From: Amnimonas aquatica
Lineage (GTDB): Bacteria > Pseudomonadota > Gammaproteobacteria > Pseudomonadales > Moraxellaceae
NCBI RefSeq assembly: GCF_002943415.1
Contig: NZ_PTQZ01000100.1
Span: 1 to 6,250, forward strand
Direction of reading: 5' to 3'
DNA: 6,250 bases
A program made the translations under genes and the position numbers. Positions 1 through 6,250 of the stretch are shown piece after piece. The notes beneath the pieces were generated by a model. The model saw only the letters and a list, made by a program, of their open reading frames with translations, ran no database searches and had not been told where the DNA came from. Position 1 is the first letter of the stretch. Each line of letters begins with the position of its first letter.

Positions 1-1056
1 CGGCGACTGCACCGGCTTCGGCGGCAGCACTGCCGGGGTCGCCGAAGCCGGAACAGCTGCGACCGCGGGCGCAGGCGTGGCGGGCGACGCGGGCACGGCC
101 GGCGTGTCCGCCGGCGCGGCGGCATCGACCGGCACCTGGACCGGCGTGGCCGGAGCAGGCGGCGTCACCGGCGCCGGGAACACCGGGTCGGCGTTCAGCG
201 GCTGCGTGTGCAGGTGCTCGGCGCTCTGCGGCTTCTCGAACAGCGCCAGCACGTAGCGGCTGCGATCGAGCGTGGCGACCGGCTCGGCGATGATGTTGAG
301 GAACTGGTCATCGTCGGTCTGACGGATGACCTCGGTGACCCGCCCGACGGGGTAGCCGGCCGGGAAGTCGATGCCCAGGCCGGAGGTCACCAGCAGGTCG
401 CCCTGCTTCACGTCGGACTTCTCGGGCACGTACTGCAGGCGCATCTCGCGCAGGTCGCCGGTGCCGCTGAGGATGGCGCGGATTCCGTTGCGGTTGATGC
501 GCACCGGCACAGAATGCAGGCGGTCGGCGACCAGCATGACCCGGGAGGTGCGCTGACCGACCTGGATCACGCGGCCGAACACGCCCTGGGCATCGAGCAC
601 GGCCTGGCCGCGGTAGATGCCGGCGTCACGGCCCTGGTTGATGATCATGACGTGGCGCGACGGGTCAGGGTCGACACCGATGACCTCGCTGACCAGCACC
701 CGGCTGCGCAGTCCTTCGGAAGCGGCCAGCAGGCCGCGCAGGCGGGCGTTGTCGCCGGCGAGGTAGGACAGCTTCTGGACCTGCGCGGCCAGCATCAGGT
801 TCTGCTGGCGCAGGCGGTCATTGTCGCTGCGCAGCGACGATCCGAAGCGCAGGCTGTCGCTGACTTCCTCGATCAGCGCGCCGGGCCAGGACAGGCCGAC
901 ATAGACCGGCTCGAAGAAATCGTAGAGGGTCGAACGGGTCTTCTCGACGCTCGGCCAGCGCAGGCCGTCGGCCGCCAGCAGCCCGAGGGAAAGGCCCAGC
1001 GCCATGAGGAACTGCAAGGTATCGCCGCGACCGCGCGAGAACAGCGAACTGTCTAT
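1..1056 (-). CDS. mreC: Rod shape-determining protein MreC (3' end beyond window)
   Basis: MreC is a bitopic inner-membrane protein whose periplasmic part scaffolds the elongasome (MreB, MreD, RodA, PBP2) for lateral wall synthesis. The minus-strand frame is open for 352 codons to the window edge. Seen in order: a short cytoplasmic start with the family's FSRG sequence (residues 6-9), one hydrophobic segment (about 14-29), a coiled-coil-like stretch (about 66-110), then the beta-rich MreC domain with RNGIRAI (189-195) and VTSGLGIDFPAGYPVG (223-238). From about 284 the protein is a Pro/Ala-rich tail whose end is not in the window. The start is unusual: no ATG, GTG or TTG lies between the in-frame TAA at 1090-1092 and the FSRG sequence. 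I placed it at the ATA at 1054-1056 because of the Shine-Dalgarno sequence just upstream. ATC (1057-1059) is an alternative. The first in-frame ATG (1003-1005) would cut into the membrane segment. Identity is secure; the start is not. Confidence 0.93.
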   Translation of the reverse strand, partial: MDSSLFSRGRGDTLQFLMALGLSLGLLAADGLRWPSVEKTRSTLYDFFEPVYVGLSWPGALIEEVSDSLRFGSSLRSDNDRLRQQNLMLAAQVQKLSYLAGDNARLRGLLAASEGLRSRVLVSEVIGVDPDPSRHVMIINQGRDAGIYRGQAVLDAQGVFGRVIQVGQRTSRVMLVADRLHSVPVRINRNGIRAILSGTGDLREMRLQYVPEKSDVKQGDLLVTSGLGIDFPAGYPVGRVTEVIRQTDDDQFLNIIAEPVATLDRSRYVLALFEKPQSAEHLHTQPLNADPVFPAPVTPPAPATPVQVPVDAAAPADTPAVPASPATPAPAVAAVPASATPAVLPPKPVQSP

Positions 1057-1061
1057 GATGA

Positions 1062-1068
1062 CCCCCTC
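1062..1068 (-). promoter_or_regulatory. Shine-Dalgarno sequence for mreC, supporting a non-AUG start
   Basis: The minus strand reads GAGGGGG here. Its GAGG core is 8 nt from the ATA at 1056 and 5 nt from the ATC at 1059, both within a usable range. No comparable purine run precedes the in-frame TTG (1017) or ATG (1005). This site is the main reason for placing the mreC start at ATA/ATC. Confidence 0.6.
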
Positions 1069-1088
1069 AGGTGCTCGAAGCTTCTGTG

Positions 1089-1116
1089 GTTATACACACC
1101 TGCACACCGGACACAA
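1089..1116 (-). promoter_or_regulatory. Possible sigma70 promoter for mreC
   Basis: On the minus strand, TATAAC (1094-1089, five of six matches to the -10 consensus) lies 16 nt downstream of TTGTGT (1116-1111, first three bases of the -35 consensus). It sits after the mreB terminator and before mreC. Transcription would begin near 1082, giving a leader of about 26 nt that holds the Shine-Dalgarno sequence. The -35 is weak, so this is an inference. Confidence 0.4.
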
Positions 1117-1131
1117 GCGGCCGGAAAGCAA

Positions 1132-1154
1132 AAAGCCGGCATCTAGCCGGCTTT
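1132..1154 (-). terminator. Rho-independent terminator after mreB
   Basis: Positions 1132-1140 and 1146-1154 form a perfect 9-bp stem (AAAGCCGGC with GCCGGCTTT) closed by a 5-nt loop. On the minus strand the stem ends in a run of five T (1134-1130), then GC and three more T. It starts 15 bp after the mreB stop codon. On the plus strand the stem ends in CTTTCC, a poor U-tract, so the signal mainly serves mreB. It should make much of the mreB mRNA monocistronic, with partial read-through into mreC. Confidence 0.8.
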
Positions 1155-1169
1155 CCGCGGACACGCCGC

Positions 1170-2284
<1,115 letters not shown>

Positions 2285-2292
2285 CAAGAGGC

Positions 2293-2305
2293 GATTAGGT
2301 TAATC
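2293..2305. repeat. Inverted repeat GATTA-GGT-TAATC in the divergent promoter region
   Basis: Perfect 5-bp arms flank a 3-bp centre, in an AT-rich patch midway between mreB and gatC. It overlaps the possible mreB -10. It could be an operator for an unknown regulator, but arms this short are weak evidence. Confidence 0.3.
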
Positions 2306-2325
2306 AAAGCGCGACTTTTGGACAA
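2297..2325 (-). promoter_or_regulatory. Tentative sigma70 promoter for mreB
   Basis: On the minus strand TTGTCC (2325-2320, four of six matches to TTGACA) is followed after 17 nt by TAACCT (2302-2297, three of six matches to TATAAT). Spacing and -35 are good but the -10 is poor. It is the best candidate I see upstream of mreB, with initiation predicted near 2290. Confidence 0.3.
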
Positions 2326-2427
2326 GTTGTGTTCTGTGATAAGTTGCAGCACTTTCCCCGCAATCCCAAGCGTCCGCCGGCCGGCTCCGCGCCCGCATGG
2401 CGGCGTTATTTCGGAGCATCGCCAACC

Positions 2428-2715
2428 ATGGCCCTGACCGCCGAACAGGTGGCGCGCATCGCCCACCTGGCACGCCTGCAATTGCCCGCCGACGAGCAGC
2501 AGCGCGTCACCGACAGCCTGAACAGCATCCTCGGCCTGATCGACCAGCTGCAGGCCGCCGACACCACCGGCATCGCGCCCATGGCCCACCCGGTGGACGC
2601 CACCCAGGCCCTGCGCGCCGACGAGGTCACCGAAAGCGATCGCCGCGACGACTACCAGCGCATCGCCCCCGCCGTGCAGGACGGCTGCTACCTCGTGCCC
2701 CGCGTGGTCGAATAA
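2428..2715 (+). CDS. gatC: Asp-tRNA(Asn)/Glu-tRNA(Gln) amidotransferase subunit C
   Basis: GatC is the small subunit of the GatCAB transamidosome. It wraps between GatA and GatB and stabilises the complex. The protein is 95 residues, the usual size. It starts with the family pattern of an N-terminal helix ([17 protein letters not shown], 3-19), followed by a helix ending in [15 protein letters not shown], the central APMAHPVD stretch, the [10 protein letters not shown] segment and the C-terminal LVPRVVE. The ATG at 2428 was chosen because the family's first helix begins there. A GGAG (2413-2416) lies 11 nt upstream, slightly far but usable. The frame stays open upstream, but that sequence does not look like protein of this family. 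It is the first gene of gatCAB, 22 nt before gatA. Confidence 0.96.
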   Translation: MALTAEQVARIAHLARLQLPADEQQRVTDSLNSILGLIDQLQAADTTGIAPMAHPVDATQALRADEVTESDRRDDYQRIAPAVQDGCYLVPRVVE

Positions 2716-2737
2716 CCGCATATTTAAGGAAGGCTTC

Positions 2738-4210
<1,473 letters not shown>

Positions 4211-4223
4211 GGAACAGACTGAC

Positions 4224-5678
4224 ATGACCTGGGAAACCGTGATCGGCCTGGAAGTCCACGTCCAGCTCAACACCCGATCCAAGATCTTCTCCGGCAGCGC
4301 CACCACCTTCGGCGCCGCCCCCAACACGCAGGCCAGCCTGATCGATCTGGGCATGCCCGGCGTGCTGCCGGTGCTCAACGCCGGCGCCGTGCGCAACGCC
4401 ATCCGCTTCGGTCTCGGCATCGATGCCGAGATCGGCCGGCGCAGCGTGTTCGCGCGCAAGAACTACTTCTACCCGGACCTGCCCAAGGGCTACCAGATCT
4501 CGCAGATGGATCACCCCATCGTGGGCAAGGGCCACATCGACATCACGCTCGATGACGGCACGGTGAAGCGCATCGGCATCACCCGCGCGCACCTCGAGGA
4601 AGATGCCGGCAAGTCGCTGCACGAGGACTTCTCGGGCATGACCGGCATCGACCTCAACCGCGCCGGCACGCCGCTGCTGGAAATCGTCTCCGAGCCCGAC
4701 CTGCGCTCCGCCAAGGAAGCGGTGGCGTATCTGAAGTCGATTCATGCGCTGATCCGCTACCTCGACATCTCCGACGGCAACATGGCCGAAGGCTCCATGC
4801 GCTGCGACTGCAACGTGTCGGTGCGCCAGGTCGGCGGCCCGCTGGGCACGCGCGCCGAGATCAAGAACGTGAACTCGTTCAAGTTCGTCGAGAAGGCGAT
4901 CAATCACGAGATCCAGCGCCAGATCGACCTCATCGAGGACGGCGGCAAGGTGGTGCAGGAAACCCGCCTCTACGACGCCAACAAGAACGAGACGCGGTCG
5001 ATGCGCAGCAAGGAAGAGGCGAACGACTACCGCTACTTCCCCGACCCCGACCTGCTGCCGGTGGTAGTCGACGACGCCACGCTGGACGAGATCCGCGCCA
5101 GCCTGCCGGAACTGCCGGAGGCCCGCCGCGCCCGCTTCATGGCCGACTTCGGCCTGCCCGCCTACGACGCCAGCGTGCTGGTCTCCAGCCGCGAGCTGGC
5201 CGAGTTCTACGAAGCCACGGTGCTGGCGGCCGGCGGCCTGCCGGCCGCCAAGCAGGCGGCGAACTGGGTCATGGTCGAACTGCTGGGCGCGCTCAACCGC
5301 GCCGAGCAGGAGATCACCGAGTCACCGGTTTCGCCGGCCCAGCTCGGCGGCCTGATCCTGCGCATCGGCGACAACACCATCTCGGGCAAGATCGCCAAGC
5401 AGGTGTTCGCGGCGCTGATGGCCGGTGAAGGCAGCAGTGCCGACGAAATCATCGAGCAGCAGGGTCTGAAGCAGGAGACCGACACCGGCGCCATCGAGGC
5501 CGTGCTGCAGGAAGTGATCGCCGCCAACGCCGCCCAGGTCGAGCAGTACCGCGCCTCCGACGAGGCCAAGCAGGCCAAGCTGTTCGGCTTCTTCGTCGGC
5601 CAGGCCATGAAGGCCTCGCGCGGCAAGGCAAACCCGGCCGTGGTCAACGAGCTGCTGAAGAAGCTGCTGGCGGGTTGA
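4224..5678 (+). CDS. gatB: Asp-tRNA(Asn)/Glu-tRNA(Gln) amidotransferase subunit B
   Basis: GatB binds the mischarged tRNA, activates the side-chain carboxylate of Glu or Asp with ATP, and amidates it with ammonia from GatA. The 484-residue length is normal. The catalytic cradle is complete: IGLEVHVQL (7-15, with Glu10 and His12 expected near the metal site), [16 protein letters not shown] (79-94), HLEEDAGK (123-130) and the GatB signature [18 protein letters not shown] (142-159). [11 protein letters not shown] (191-201) has two closely spaced cysteines. A helical linker leads to the C-terminal YqeY-type tail ([20 protein letters not shown] onward), which contacts the tRNA. A GAGGA overlapping the gatA stop codon (4209-4213) lies 10 nt upstream of the ATG. 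It is the last gene of gatCAB. Sequence alone does not show whether Gln, Asn or both are made. Confidence 0.98.
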   Translation: MTWETVIGLEVHVQLNTRSKIFSGSATTFGAAPNTQASLIDLGMPGVLPVLNAGAVRNAIRFGLGIDAEIGRRSVFARKNYFYPDLPKGYQISQMDHPIVGKGHIDITLDDGTVKRIGITRAHLEEDAGKSLHEDFSGMTGIDLNRAGTPLLEIVSEPDLRSAKEAVAYLKSIHALIRYLDISDGNMAEGSMRCDCNVSVRQVGGPLGTRAEIKNVNSFKFVEKAINHEIQRQIDLIEDGGKVVQETRLYDANKNETRSMRSKEEANDYRYFPDPDLLPVVVDDATLDEIRASLPELPEARRARFMADFGLPAYDASVLVSSRELAEFYEATVLAAGGLPAAKQAANWVMVELLGALNRAEQEITESPVSPAQLGGLILRIGDNTISGKIAKQVFAALMAGEGSSADEIIEQQGLKQETDTGAIEAVLQEVIAANAAQVEQYRASDEAKQAKLFGFFVGQAMKASRGKANPAVVNELLKKLLAG

Positions 5679-5686
5679 GCACGGGC

Positions 5687-5737
5687 CCGCGTGATGGGGA
5701 AAACGGCCGGCCCCGGCCGGTCCTCCCGATCACGCGG
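5687..5737 (+). terminator. Long hairpin after gatB, possible terminator without a U-tract
   Basis: A perfect 9-bp outer stem pairs CCGCGTGAT (5687-5695) with ATCACGCGG (5729-5737). After one G-G mismatch it continues for 4 bp (5697-5700 with 5724-5727). Nested inside is a GC-rich hairpin (5705-5711 with 5716-5722, one G-U pair). It begins 8 nt after the gatB stop codon, which fits a 3'-end signal. There is no run of T on either side, so it is not a standard intrinsic terminator. mRNA 3'-end protection or a rho-dependent end is also possible. Confidence 0.5.
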
Positions 5738-5785
5738 ACCTCGGTCTGCCGCGCGCGGCCATCCCGAAAACATTCCGCTCTCCCC

Positions 5786-5814
5786 TTGCCTGCCTGTCGC
5801 GACACCCCTACAAT
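5786..5814 (+). promoter_or_regulatory. Sigma70 promoter for the ECF sigma gene
   Basis: TTGCCT (5786-5791, four of six matches) is followed after exactly 17 nt by TACAAT (5809-5814, five of six matches). Initiation would fall near 5821, within the adjoining palindrome. The match and its placement directly ahead of the sigma gene make it a good candidate. Confidence 0.65.
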
Positions 5815-5830
5815 GAGATAAATTCTCATT
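5812..5830. promoter_or_regulatory. Fur-box-like operator
   Basis: This is a perfect 19-bp inverted repeat, AATGAGA-TAAAT-TCTCATT. It resembles the iron boxes, often containing TGAGAAT/ATTCTCA-like arms, that lie ahead of fecI-type genes. It overlaps the -10 and the predicted start point, so bound Fur-Fe would block RNA polymerase and the gene would be expressed under iron limitation. The assignment to Fur is by pattern and context. Confidence 0.75.
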
Positions 5831-5838
5831 TGCAAATG
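5827..5838. repeat. 12-bp palindrome overlapping the Fur box
   Basis: CATTTGCAAATG is a perfect palindrome sharing four bases with the right arm of the Fur-box-like repeat. It ends in an ATG that is in frame with the sigma gene. It may extend the operator to a second dimer or bind another regulator. Confidence 0.4.
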
Positions 5839-5859
5839 GGCGACGCCCGGGCGCAGATC

Positions 5860-6250
5860 ATGTCGGCAGAACACGGCGGCTCCCTGGACATCCAGGCTCT
5901 CTACAGCGACCACCACCGCTGGCTGTTCGGCTGGCTGCGCAGTCGCCTCGGCTGCGTGGCGCAGGCCGAAGACCTGACCCATGACACCTACCTGCGCCTG
6001 CTGCAGCGGCCCGCCCAGCCCCGCCCGCAGGAACCGCGCGCCTTCCTGACCACCATCGCGCGCGGCCTGGTCATCGACCACTGGCGCCGCGAATCGCTGC
6101 GCCGCGCCTGGCTGGAAGCGCTCGCCAGCCTGCCCGAGGCGGAGGCCGGATCACCGGAGCAGGAGCATCTGGTGCTCGAACTGCTGGACCAGATCGCGGT
6201 CATGCTCGACGGCCTCAGGCCCCGCGTGCGCACGGCTTTCCTGCTGGCGC
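5860..6250 (+). CDS. FecI-type ECF RNA polymerase sigma factor (3' end beyond window)
   Basis: This is a group IV (ECF) sigma factor of the iron-responsive FecI family, which directs RNA polymerase to iron-siderophore uptake genes after a signal from a TonB receptor and a FecR-like regulator. The first 130 codons are present. Region 2 spans about residues 11-80: LYSDHHRWLFGWLRSRLG (14-31), AEDLTHDTYLRLL (36-48, region 2.2, core binding) and PRAFLTTIARGLVIDHWRRE (59-78, regions 2.3-2.4, -10 recognition). A short linker with SPEQE leads into the start of region 4 (LLDQIAVMLDGLRPRVRTAFLLA). Order and wording closely follow E. coli FecI. The start is placed at the ATG at 5860; the ATG at 5836 is in frame, would add 8 residues, and neither has a good Shine-Dalgarno sequence. 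A promoter and Fur-like operator lie upstream. A fecR-like gene and a TonB receptor would be expected next. Confidence 0.92.
   Translation, partial: MSAEHGGSLDIQALYSDHHRWLFGWLRSRLGCVAQAEDLTHDTYLRLLQRPAQPRPQEPRAFLTTIARGLVIDHWRRESLRRAWLEALASLPEAEAGSPEQEHLVLELLDQIAVMLDGLRPRVRTAFLLA

Noticed and set aside
208..1146. A 312-codon open frame on the plus strand opposite mreC
   Set aside because: The minus strand carries MreC with its membrane segment, coiled coil and conserved VTSGLG motif. The plus-strand product has no family features.
2329..2427. An upstream extension of gatC to an earlier in-frame GTG
   Set aside because: The extra residues do not resemble GatC, the 95-residue product from 2428 is family length, and the extension would run into the likely promoter zone.
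5748..5759. 12-bp palindrome GCCGCGCGCGGC
   Set aside because: It is pure G/C, mostly alternating, and of a kind common by chance in DNA of this composition. It has no evident link to a promoter or terminator.
5644..6233. Overlapping minus-strand open frames opposite the sigma factor
   Set aside because: The plus-strand frame encodes clear sigma regions 2.2-2.4 and has a promoter and operator in the right place. The minus-strand frames also run through the hairpin after gatB.

Overview
The window is high-GC, densely coded chromosomal DNA, most likely from a gammaproteobacterium. The gene order (mreB-mreC divergent from gatC-gatA-gatB) matches the arrangement I recall from Pseudomonas, and MreB closely resembles E. 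coli MreB. A Xanthomonadales- or Nevskiales-like lineage is also possible; I cannot name a genus from sequence alone.

Layout. Positions 1-1056, minus strand: mreC, cut by the left edge of the window so that the end of its Pro/Ala-rich tail is missing. Positions 1132-1154: a rho-independent terminator separating mreB from mreC, followed on the minus strand by a possible promoter for mreC alone. Positions 1170-2210, minus strand: complete mreB. Positions 2211-2427: divergent intergenic region with the mreB leader. Positions 2428-5678, plus strand: the complete gatCAB operon. Positions 5679-5859: intergenic region holding a long hairpin after gatB, then a sigma70-type promoter overlapped by a Fur-box-like palindrome. 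Positions 5860 to the right edge, plus strand: the first 130 codons of a FecI-type ECF sigma factor.

How the genes work together. MreB (actin-like filaments on the inner membrane) and MreC (a bitopic periplasmic scaffold) belong to the elongasome that directs lateral wall synthesis; mreD would be expected beyond the left edge. GatC, GatA and GatB form the tRNA-dependent amidotransferase that converts Glu-tRNA(Gln) and/or Asp-tRNA(Asn) to the correctly charged forms. The sigma factor begins a separate unit, probably an iron-uptake locus whose fecR-like and TonB-receptor genes would lie beyond the right edge.

The core genes are conventional and I see no undescribed system. The points most worth a second look are the apparent lack of any AUG/GUG/UUG start for mreC where its family should begin (an AUA or AUC codon sits at the ideal distance from a Shine-Dalgarno sequence), the terminator/promoter pair that may uncouple mreC from mreB, the structured mreB leader, the 51-nt hairpin behind gatB, and the compact Fur/promoter arrangement ahead of the sigma gene.
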